Below are positions 15,060 to 21,707 of a stretch of 22,071 nucleotides of DNA, in pieces. The position numbers and the translations under genes were made by a program. The stretch comes from Alphaproteobacteria bacterium (GTDB lineage Bacteria; Pseudomonadota; Alphaproteobacteria; UBA8366). The notes beneath the pieces were generated by a model. It made no database searches and was not told where the DNA came from. It was given only the letters and a program-made list of their open reading frames with translations. Position 1 is the first letter of the stretch; every line of letters starts with the position of its first letter. The stretch lies in NCBI GenBank assembly GCA_018665505.1, contig JABJCS010000691.1:1-22071 (forward strand), given 5' to 3'.

Positions 15060-15105
15060 CATGCTCGATCTGAGGAACTACATTGTCGTCACCGCGGCCT
15101 ATTGG
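14949..15105 (+). repeat. Right copy of the 157-bp direct repeat (gapdh 3' end plus arsJ 5' end)
   Basis: Ungapped match to 12823-12979. Here the arsJ half is intact and starts the functional gene, while the gapdh half has decayed. The offset between copies is 2126 bases throughout. It preserves the ancestral junction, in which the gapdh TAA is one base from the arsJ ATG. Confidence 0.92.
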
Positions 15106-16290
15106 GGGTTCACCCTGACGGACGGCGCGCTGCGGATGCTGGTTCTGCTGCACTTTCACACGCTCGGTTACTCCCCATTGGAACTGGCATTCCTGTTTCT
15201 GCTCTATGAATTCTTCGGCGTCGTCACGAACCTCTTGGCGGGATGGATCGGGTCGCGGTTCGGCCTCAAGCCGACACTCTATTGCGGTTTGGGCCTGCAG
15301 GTCGGAGCCCTCTATATGCTCTCCACACTGGACCCGGATTGGGAGAAGGCCATCGCTGTCGCCTTCGTCGTCGCGGCGCAGGGACTGTCCGGCATTGCCA
15401 AGGATTTGACCAAGATGAGCTCGAAAAGCGCCATCAAATTGGTCGTGCCGGACGAGGCACATTCGGTTTTGTTCAAATGGGTGGCATTGCTGACCGGGTC
15501 GAAGAACGCGTTGAAAGGCGCCGGGTTCTTCCTCGGCGCGGCGCTCCTCTCCGGGCTCGGTTTCGTGCATGCGCTGTGGGCGATGGCGGCGGGTCTGTTC
15601 GTGATCCTAATAGCCGCCGTGGCCCTCTTCCCCGCCGATTTGGGCAAAGCGAAAGCGAAGGTGAAGTTCACGAAAATCCTCTCGAAAAGCCGCGCCATCA
15701 ACTTGCTCTCCGCCGCGCGCTTCTTCCTGTTCGGCGCCCGCGACGTCTGGTTCGTGGTCGGCGTGCCGCTGTTCCTGTACGAGGTGATCGGTTGGAGTTT
15801 CACCGAGGTCGGCGCCTTCATGGCCGCCTGGGTCATCGGTTATGGCGGCGTCCAAGCTTGGGCGCCCTGCATCGTGCGCCGTTCCGCCGACGGCCGCTCC
15901 AGCGAGACCCGGGCCACGCAATGGTGGGCGTTCGTCCTCGCCGCCCTGCCGGTCGCCATCGCCGGACTGGTCGAAGCGAATATCGCACCGACGGTCACGG
16001 TCGTTGTCGGCTTGGCGTTGTTCGGAATCGTCTTCGCTATCAATTCCTCCCTCCATTCCTATTTGATCTTATCCTTTTCGGATTCCGATAAAGTCGCACT
16101 CGATGTGGGCTTTTATTACATGGCGAATGCGGGCGGGCGATTGGTTGGCTGCCTGCTGTCCGGCCTCTCCTACCAACTCTGGGGTCTGACAGGTTGCCTG
16201 GTGACAGCGAGCGCCATGGTGCTGGCGGCGGGCGCGATCACCGTCATTCTGGCGAACGAACAGAGCGCCCAAGCCGCCGCCGGAGCCTGA
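15061..16290 (+). CDS. arsJ: ArsJ, organoarsenical (1-arseno-3-phosphoglycerate) efflux permease
   Basis: A 409-residue MFS-type permease that, with its partner GAPDH, expels arsenate as 1-arseno-3-phosphoglycerate. The N-terminus LRNYIVVTAAYWGFTLTDGALRML, followed by LYEFFGVVTNLLAGWIG and GLSGIAKDLTKMSSKSAIK, is characteristic of ArsJ. About 11-12 hydrophobic segments fit MFS topology. The start at 15061 has AAGGA five bases upstream, inside the decayed gapdh tail. An upstream in-frame ATG at 15004 reads through that remnant in another frame of gapdh and is rejected. The normal neighbour, gapdh, is 2.1 kb upstream beyond an inserted DUF2306-lysR segment, so arsJ has lost its operon promoter and may depend on read-through from lysR. 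No arsR or arsC is seen in the window. Confidence 0.92.
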   Translation: MLDLRNYIVVTAAYWGFTLTDGALRMLVLLHFHTLGYSPLELAFLFLLYEFFGVVTNLLAGWIGSRFGLKPTLYCGLGLQVGALYMLSTLDPDWEKAIAVAFVVAAQGLSGIAKDLTKMSSKSAIKLVVPDEAHSVLFKWVALLTGSKNALKGAGFFLGAALLSGLGFVHALWAMAAGLFVILIAAVALFPADLGKAKAKVKFTKILSKSRAINLLSAARFFLFGARDVWFVVGVPLFLYEVIGWSFTEVGAFMAAWVIGYGGVQAWAPCIVRRSADGRSSETRATQWWAFVLAALPVAIAGLVEANIAPTVTVVVGLALFGIVFAINSSLHSYLILSFSDSDKVALDVGFYYMANAGGRLVGCLLSGLSYQLWGLTGCLVTASAMVLAAGAITVILANEQSAQAAAGA

Positions 16291-16386
16291 CCTTCGAACC
16301 ACCCTTTCCCGCCCCGCCCGTAAGCGCATATTAGTCTGCGATGCGCCGCGTCCGCGGTGTAGAGCTATCCCGCAAGGAGAGATCGC

Positions 16387-18027
16387 ATGAAAGGCGGAGA
16401 AGCCCTCGTCGAAACATTGATCGCACATGGTGTCGATACCGCATTCACCGTGCCGGGGGAGAGTTTCCTCTATGCGCTGGAGGGCATGCGTAAACGCCCT
16501 GACCAAATCCGCGTTGTCTCCGTGCGCCAAGAAGGCGGCGGGGCGTTCATGGCGGAGGCGTTCGGCAAATTGACTGGCCGACCTGCGGCAGTGTTCGTCA
16601 GCCGGGGACCCGGATCGTCGAACGCCGCCATCGGCATCCACACGGCGATGCAGGACTCGACACCGATGGTGGTCTTCGTCGGCCATGTTAACGCCAAGTC
16701 GATGGGCCGCGAATCGTTTCAAGAGATCGACCAGCATGCGTTTTTCGGTGCGGTCGCCAAGGCGGTCCTCTCACCGAAGGATACCGACGACATTCCCCGC
16801 GTGACCGCGGAAGCGGTGCGCCTGTCGACGGACGGCCGGCCCGGCCCCGTCGTGGTGCAAATCCCGCGCGACGTCTCGTCGATGGATACTGCTTCCGCAA
16901 TTCCCACACCGGCGGCCCGCACACCACATGAGCCCGACGCCGCGTTGGTCGACAAAGCCGTCGCCATGATCGACGGTGCGAAAGCGCCGCTCGTGGTTGC
17001 AGGTGAGATGATCTCGAACCAGAACGCCGCCGATGCCTTGACCAAATTCGCCGCCGCCGCGGGCCTTCCGGTGATGAGCGCCTATCGCCGCCTCGATGTG
17101 ATGCCCAATAGTCACGATTGCTATGCGGGACACTTGGAGATCAACCGCTTCGAGAACCAACTTGAGGCCATCGATCAATCCGACCTGATCATCTCGGTCG
17201 GCACTCGCCTTGACGGTATTACCTCTGCCGACGAGACCATGTTCTGCACCGGCAAGCCGCTGATCCATATCTACCCCGAAGCGGATATTCTCGCTCGGTT
17301 CGAGAGCGACGTGGCGCTGGACGCCGATATGGAACCGGCCTTGGCCGCGCTGACAGCTAAGCTTTCTCCGCCGGACACGGCGCGGAGCGCGCGGACGACC
17401 GAGCTACACACATCCTTCATGGCGTTCTCGCAACCCGGTAATTTCACCGCTTACGGCGATGTGGATTTGGCCCGGGTGATCGACATCATGGACCGCGTCG
17501 TCGAGCAGGAAACCACCATTGTTACCGATGCGGGGAGCTTTTCGCGCTGGATTCATCGCTATCGTCGTTTCGAGAAACCGCACACCAAGGCCGGGCCGAT
17601 GTCAGGTGCAATGGGATATTCGGTGCCGGGGGCCGTCGGCGCGTGCTTGGCCCGGCCCGATCACGAAGTCGTCGCCTTTGTCGGCGATGGCGGGTTCATG
17701 ATGACGGGCCAAGAGTTGGTCACCGCTGTCGAACAAAAGCTGCCGGTGCGGATTATTGTCTGTGATAATTCAGTGCATGGCTCGATCTTGGCCGGCCAAG
17801 ACAAAACCTTTGGGCCCGGCAACGAGATCGCGACTGTGCTGCAAAGCCCCGATTTCGCGGGTATCGCCACAGCGTATGGTGCGGTGTCATTCACGGTGAC
17901 TCGGACCGACGATTTCGAAGCGGCCTTCCAAGCGGCTCGTGCCGTTGACGGGCCGTCGCTTATTCACCTCATTACCGACCGGCGCGATATCGCGCCATAT
18001 GGCGAAGGACGAGAGGCCGTACACTAA
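16387..18027 (+). CDS. Thiamine-diphosphate-dependent enzyme (acetolactate-synthase-like)
   Basis: A 546-residue ThDP enzyme of the acetolactate synthase/benzoylformate decarboxylase superfamily, acting on a 2-oxo acid or aldehyde. The Pyr domain comes first, with catalytic E25 in TVPGES. A central domain follows. The PP domain has the Mg/ThDP motif GDGG at 433-436 with D434, and N461 in CDNSVHG 27 residues later, as in the GDG-N motif. SRGPGSSNAAIG is also family-typical. It lacks a linked small regulatory subunit, so biosynthetic acetolactate synthase is unlikely. AAGGAGAG precedes the start. The stop overlaps the next gene's start by one base (TAATG), pairing it with a D-2-hydroxyacid dehydrogenase and suggesting that the two handle the same 2-oxo/2-hydroxy acid. 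Confidence 0.9.
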   Translation: MKGGEALVETLIAHGVDTAFTVPGESFLYALEGMRKRPDQIRVVSVRQEGGGAFMAEAFGKLTGRPAAVFVSRGPGSSNAAIGIHTAMQDSTPMVVFVGHVNAKSMGRESFQEIDQHAFFGAVAKAVLSPKDTDDIPRVTAEAVRLSTDGRPGPVVVQIPRDVSSMDTASAIPTPAARTPHEPDAALVDKAVAMIDGAKAPLVVAGEMISNQNAADALTKFAAAAGLPVMSAYRRLDVMPNSHDCYAGHLEINRFENQLEAIDQSDLIISVGTRLDGITSADETMFCTGKPLIHIYPEADILARFESDVALDADMEPALAALTAKLSPPDTARSARTTELHTSFMAFSQPGNFTAYGDVDLARVIDIMDRVVEQETTIVTDAGSFSRWIHRYRRFEKPHTKAGPMSGAMGYSVPGAVGACLARPDHEVVAFVGDGGFMMTGQELVTAVEQKLPVRIIVCDNSVHGSILAGQDKTFGPGNEIATVLQSPDFAGIATAYGAVSFTVTRTDDFEAAFQAARAVDGPSLIHLITDRRDIAPYGEGREAVH

Positions 18028-19076
18028 TGCCGATTAACAGATTCCCATTATTCTTTTTCAATCGCTGGCAACATGCCGTGGCACAAGAAATCCTCGGCGG
18101 CTCCGACGCGGTCGAGATTCGGTTTCTGAAGACCGACATGCCGGAGACCGAGACCTGGCCCGCCATCAAGACGGCGCTTGGCTATCAGATCGGCTCCACG
18201 CGGGACGAATTGCCGGCGCAATATCAGGTCACCTCTGATTTGATCGCGAAAGCGCCGAAGCTGCTCGCGGTCTGCACCCATGGCGCCGGATATGACACGG
18301 TCGACGCGGACGCCTGTACTGAGGCCGGGATTATCGTCTGCAATCAGGCGGGAGAGAACCGCGAAGCGGTGGCGGAGCACGCACTCGGCATGATGCTGTC
18401 ACTCGGCAAAAATATCTTCGAAGCAGACCGCCGTATGCGCAGCGACCGAGATTGGAACCGCAATCAGTTCATCGGGCAAGATATGTTGGGTAAGACCGTC
18501 GGCATCATCGGGCTTGGCCATATTGGCAGCCGGGTGGCGGAATTGTGCGGCCAATTGTTCCGCATGCGCGTCCTGGCATACGACCCCTATCTTTCGCCAG
18601 AGGAGTTCAAGACGAAGGGCGCGGAGCCGACGCCGCTCGACGAATTGCTCGCCGAATCCGACTACGTCACCGTCCACACACCGCGCAACGAAGAAACCAG
18701 CGGCATGTTCGGGACGCCGGAGTTCAGCCTGATGAAAGAGAGTGCCTATTTCGTCATTACCGCGCGCGGCGGCATTGTCAATGAGGCCGCCTTAGCGGAT
18801 GCCTTGAAGTCAGGCGGGATCGCCGCTGCCGGTATCGATGTCTTCGCCGTAGAGCCGCCGCCGCTCGACGACCCGTTGGTGCAGCTCGACAATGTCATTC
18901 TGACGCCGCATACGGCGGGTGTGACAGAGGACGCGCGAATGAATTGCGCCCGAGGTGCCGCCCGCCAATGGCTGTCGCTCGCGGATGGTCAAAGACCGGA
19001 GAGAATCGTCAATCCGGACGCTTGGCCGAAGTTCTGTGAACGGTACGCCGAGATCGTTGGCAAACCGATGGCCTAG
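18027..19076 (+). CDS. D-2-hydroxyacid dehydrogenase (NAD-dependent)
   Basis: A 349-residue member of the D-isomer-specific 2-hydroxyacid dehydrogenase family that interconverts 2-oxo and D-2-hydroxy acids. The NAD motif GLGHIG is at 162-167, with the acidic end of the next strand in YDP at 185-187. The catalytic trio is R247 (TARGG), E276 (VFAVEPP) and H295 (LTPHTAG). The substrate part of the N-terminus holds CTHGAGYD (83-90), where most relatives have a GxGxD type loop. The start shares one base with the stop of the ThDP enzyme, so translation is coupled. It could supply or remove the oxo-acid used by that enzyme. Phosphoglycerate dehydrogenase is less likely because no ACT domain follows. 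Confidence 0.92.
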   Translation: MPINRFPLFFFNRWQHAVAQEILGGSDAVEIRFLKTDMPETETWPAIKTALGYQIGSTRDELPAQYQVTSDLIAKAPKLLAVCTHGAGYDTVDADACTEAGIIVCNQAGENREAVAEHALGMMLSLGKNIFEADRRMRSDRDWNRNQFIGQDMLGKTVGIIGLGHIGSRVAELCGQLFRMRVLAYDPYLSPEEFKTKGAEPTPLDELLAESDYVTVHTPRNEETSGMFGTPEFSLMKESAYFVITARGGIVNEAALADALKSGGIAAAGIDVFAVEPPPLDDPLVQLDNVILTPHTAGVTEDARMNCARGAARQWLSLADGQRPERIVNPDAWPKFCERYAEIVGKPMA

Positions 19077-19085
19077 TTCTTGTCC

Positions 19086-19102
19086 GGCGGCACAGCGCCG
19101 CC
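19086..19102. other. Short GC hairpin between convergent genes
   Basis: GGCGGC (19086-19091) and GCCGCC (19097-19102) form a 6-bp stem with a 5-base loop, just after the dehydrogenase stop and beyond the 3' end of the small - strand gene. There is no T tract on either strand, so termination by it alone is doubtful. Confidence 0.35.
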
Positions 19103-19105
19103 GTC

Positions 19106-19261
19106 CTAGCTCACTCTTCTATAGTCGTCCGCAACGCCACGCGGTTTGACCGCGCGCGGTGCGGACGGGATGCCGCCCTTTTTACCCACGCTCGAATTCA
19201 AGACATAGATTGCCGCCGCCGATGCAGTCAGCAATCCCCCTATAAGGAATAGTTCAGACAT
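19106..19261 (-). CDS. 51-residue single-helix membrane protein (hypothetical)
   Basis: An open frame of 52 codons from ATG at 19261 to TAG at 19106. The product starts MSELFLIGGLLTASAAAIYV, a clear membrane helix or signal anchor. A basic, glycine- and proline-containing tail follows (GKKGG, APRAVKPRG) and ends in DDYRRVS. GGAAGGAC sits about eight bases before the start, a strong ribosome binding site for this genome. The frame is convergent with the dehydrogenase gene and fills most of an otherwise empty 433-base gap. I recognise no family. The helix plus ribosome binding site make it more likely real than chance, but conservation is untested. Confidence 0.5.
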   Translation of the reverse strand: MSELFLIGGLLTASAAAIYVLNSSVGKKGGIPSAPRAVKPRGVADDYRRVS

Positions 19262-19362
19262 TGCTATGTCCTTCCCGTCGTTACCTTGGTTTTATTTTAT
19301 GCTCCTAGCTTCTACCCACCGCCCGATGGGTATCACCAGTTCCGACTCCTACGCCGCTACCG

Positions 19363-19368
19363 TATAAT
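19363..19368 (+). promoter_or_regulatory. -10 box of the probable MFS transporter promoter
   Basis: TATAAT is an exact sigma-70 -10 hexamer in the gap upstream of the MFS gene; transcription would start near 19375, leaving a leader of about 135 bases. The -35 position holds only a weak match (TTCCGA at 19340-19345, 17-base spacing), as expected of an activator-dependent or regulated promoter. Confidence 0.4.
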
Positions 19369-19371
19369 CCG

Positions 19372-19389
19372 CTGTGATGACCGTCACAG
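19372..19389. promoter_or_regulatory. CRP/FNR-type palindromic operator
   Basis: CTGTGA-N6-TCACAG matches the CRP consensus TGTGA-N6-TCACA exactly, with one further symmetrical base pair on each side. It lies four bases after a TATAAT box, over the expected transcription start of the MFS gene, so a bound protein would most simply repress. The rest of 19262-19509 holds no gene that I can support. Confidence 0.55.
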
Positions 19390-19509
19390 GCCGGTGAATT
19401 TTTAACCTGGTTTGGCGCATTCCAGGATTGACGTTTGGATCACCATTCCCGAAGGTGGATTCCGGCGAGGCAAATGACCCCGTCCATCGATTACCCAAAG
19501 AGATAGAAG

Positions 19510-20745
19510 ATGATCAGGGAAATCCTCGCCCTCGGTGCCTTGATGGTAGGCATGTGCGGATTGTTGCTAGGCAACGGCCTGTTCGGCACGCTGACCGCTT
19601 TGCGAATGTCGGAAGAAAGGTTCGACCCGACAATCATCGGCGTCGTGCTGTCGTGCCATTCTATCGGCTTTATCGTCGGTTGCCTCTACGGCCAACGGAT
19701 CATTCAACGTATTGGTCATATCCGATGCTTTACCGCCTTCGCCGCAGTCTTGGCGGTGGTCTGCCTGATCTTGCCGATGTCGGTAAATCCCTACACTTGG
19801 ATTTTGCTCCGCCTGGTTTTCGGTTTCTGCTCGGCCATGGTCTTCATGGTCGCAGAAAGTTGGCTCACCGGTGCTGCGTCGAGCGAAACAAAGGGGCGTA
19901 TATTTTCCGTTTATATGGTGATTAACAAGGGATCCTTCGGCGCCGGCCAGCTCCTCTTGCTGTTGGGCGACCCGTCGGGCGACCGGCTGTTCATGTTGAC
20001 GGCAATCCTGTTCGGCCTCTGTTTGGTACCGATTGCGCTGGCCAGCAAAGGTGCGCCACCGAACATCGATGCGGAACGCATCGGCCTACGGGATCTCTAT
20101 CGGCATTCACCGGTTGGCGTCGTCGGAGCCTTGGCGGCAGGTTTCACGAATGCGCCACTCATGGGCCTCGGACCTGTCTTCGGCTCGCAAATCGGCCTCG
20201 GCACATCCGGTATCTCGTATTTCATGGCGATTTTTCTGTTGGGCAGCCTCGCGCTGCAAATCCCGATCGGCCGTCTCTCCGACCGCTTCGACCGCCGCGG
20301 CGTCCTAATCGGCGTTGCAGTGGCGGCGGCGGTCGCTTGTGCCGCGATGGGGCTGGCAGTGCCTCTTGGGCAGTGGCCGATCTTCGGATTGAGCTTCGCC
20401 ATCGGTGGCTTAAGCGCGGTCGTCTATCCCATCGCCATGGCCCATGCGAACGACCATGCGAAGGAGGAGACCATGGTCTCGATCATGGCAGGATTGCTCC
20501 TGGCGTTCGGCGTTGGCGCCAGCATCAGCCCGTTCTTCGCGTCACTCGCGATGAAGTATGTGGGCCCTGTCGGTCTCTACCTATATGCGGCGGGCGTCTA
20601 TGCCCTGCTGGCAGGCTTCACGCTTTATCGCCGCTCCCAACGGGCGCCAGTCGCGGACCCAGCCGATTTTGTGGCCCAACCGCAGACATCGCAATCCAGT
20701 GTCATCGTCACGTCGCTGGACCCACGTGCCGAGGAAATCGAGTAA
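19510..20745 (+). CDS. MFS transporter, YcaD-like
   Basis: A 411-residue major facilitator with about 12 hydrophobic segments. The first-half loop between helices 2 and 3 reads GQRIIQRIGHIR and the equivalent second-half loop reads GRLSDRFDRRG, the MFS motif-A positions. The helix-4/5 region VFMVAESWLTGAASSETKGRIFSVYMV is characteristic of the YcaD/CMR-like group. A hydrophilic tail of about 40 residues ends the protein. The ribosome binding site is weak (AGAGATAGAAG before the ATG). The gene has its own regulated promoter region with a CRP-like palindrome and is convergent with the class II aldolase gene. The substrate is unknown; this group includes uptake and efflux of small organic compounds. 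Confidence 0.88.
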   Translation: MIREILALGALMVGMCGLLLGNGLFGTLTALRMSEERFDPTIIGVVLSCHSIGFIVGCLYGQRIIQRIGHIRCFTAFAAVLAVVCLILPMSVNPYTWILLRLVFGFCSAMVFMVAESWLTGAASSETKGRIFSVYMVINKGSFGAGQLLLLLGDPSGDRLFMLTAILFGLCLVPIALASKGAPPNIDAERIGLRDLYRHSPVGVVGALAAGFTNAPLMGLGPVFGSQIGLGTSGISYFMAIFLLGSLALQIPIGRLSDRFDRRGVLIGVAVAAAVACAAMGLAVPLGQWPIFGLSFAIGGLSAVVYPIAMAHANDHAKEETMVSIMAGLLLAFGVGASISPFFASLAMKYVGPVGLYLYAAGVYALLAGFTLYRRSQRAPVADPADFVAQPQTSQSSVIVTSLDPRAEEIE

Positions 20746-20752
20746 GTTTGGC

Positions 20753-20778
20753 AAAAAAACGGCCGCATTACGCGGCCG
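20753..20778 (-). terminator. Intrinsic terminator of the class II aldolase gene
   Basis: On the - strand a 7-bp stem (CGGCCGC with GCGGCCG, loop of five) is followed by seven T residues (A run at 20753-20759 on the + strand). It lies 21 bases past the aldolase stop and between two convergent genes, so it may also limit read-through from the MFS gene. Confidence 0.88.
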
Positions 20779-20799
20779 CTTGATCTCGCTCAGATAGCG

Positions 20800-21582
20800 T
20801 TATTCCTGATAGGACGGATCCAGGCGATCGGCGAGACGGATACAAGCCTCCCAATCCTTGCCGCCCTTCAGGAAATCACCGGCGTCCTGGAATTGCGAAT
20901 GCGCGTACTCGCAAGCTTCCTTCGACGGCACGAGGTAATTCCCCTCGCCCGCCGCAAGCGCCGCGATCTGTCCCTGACAGGCCATTTCCAGCCAGTGATG
21001 GTTGACCACGCATTCCGGTGCGCTTTCGCCACAAACCAATGCGCCATGGCTGCGCAACAGCATATATTTGCCACCTTCCAGGTCCCGCATCAGTTTCGGC
21101 GTCATGTCCGGATCAAACTCGAAACCCTCGAATTCGTGATACTTCATCTCGCCGTAGAAGCGCATCGCGTGCTGATTGATCGGCATAAGGCCGGATTTAT
21201 GTGCGCAAACACCCATTATATTCGGCGTATGGGTATGGAGCACGGCGTTCAAATCGGGACGTCCCTTGAGCAATCCCGCATGAATGATCAACGCGCCGCC
21301 CCGCACTTGCGGTCCGTCCTCGGGAATGAGCGGATTGCCGTCGAGATCACATTTGATCAATGAGGACGCCGTCACTTCCATGAACATCCAGTCCGTGCGC
21401 TTGACGAGCATGGCGTTTGGCTCGCCCGGTACCCGCAGGCTGAAATGGTTGTAAGTCATGTCGTTGACGCCGTAATAGGCCAACACCCGGTGCCCGGCCG
21501 CGAGTTCCACCCGCGCCTGCCATTCCTCGGGGCTCACCTGATCGCGAACCGAACCTTTGCCCTTCACCAATTGAACCGACAT
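20800..21582 (-). CDS. Class II aldolase/adducin family protein
   Basis: A 260-residue protein of the zinc-dependent class II aldolase/adducin superfamily. Zinc ligands are H116 and H118 in LHTHTPN and H179 in RSHGALV. The usual catalytic glutamate four residues before the conserved His of the E-T-x-x-H segment is replaced by A97 (GGALIIHAGLL). This fits the adducin-like branch found in bacterial catabolic clusters rather than true fuculose-phosphate aldolase. The ATG at 21582 is preferred over the GTG at 21591 because GGGAG, the best ribosome binding site, overlaps that GTG and is eight bases from the ATG. It is divergent from the amidohydrolase gene. A role as aldolase, decarboxylase or epimerase cannot be decided. 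Confidence 0.88.
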   Translation of the reverse strand: MSVQLVKGKGSVRDQVSPEEWQARVELAAGHRVLAYYGVNDMTYNHFSLRVPGEPNAMLVKRTDWMFMEVTASSLIKCDLDGNPLIPEDGPQVRGGALIIHAGLLKGRPDLNAVLHTHTPNIMGVCAHKSGLMPINQHAMRFYGEMKYHEFEGFEFDPDMTPKLMRDLEGGKYMLLRSHGALVCGESAPECVVNHHWLEMACQGQIAALAAGEGNYLVPSKEACEYAHSQFQDAGDFLKGGKDWEACIRLADRLDPSYQE

Positions 21583-21707
21583 CGAATGCACTCCCGTTCC
21601 TGCTGAGGTCTTGCCAATAGCGGCCAGTTTAAGATCAAACTATACCATCGGCAAAAAGTGAAAAGCGCGCGCCGCGTCAATTTCATCCAATCCGGAGCAA
21701 ACACCAC

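Noticed and set aside
15004..15060. Upstream start for arsJ at 15004
   Set aside because: The added residues come from the decayed gapdh tail in another frame. The copied ancestral junction and AAGGA site place the start at 15061.
14683..15570. 295-codon - strand frame
   Set aside because: Antisense to lysR and arsJ, charged low-complexity composition, and it crosses the repeat junction; a GC-rich shadow.
15243..16091. 282-codon + strand frame inside arsJ
   Set aside because: Arginine-rich shadow in a second frame of a clearly hydrophobic membrane protein gene.
19428..19925. 165-codon + strand frame overlapping the MFS gene start
   Set aside because: It is frame-shifted against the MFS gene, shows no domain and has the charged composition of a shadow frame.
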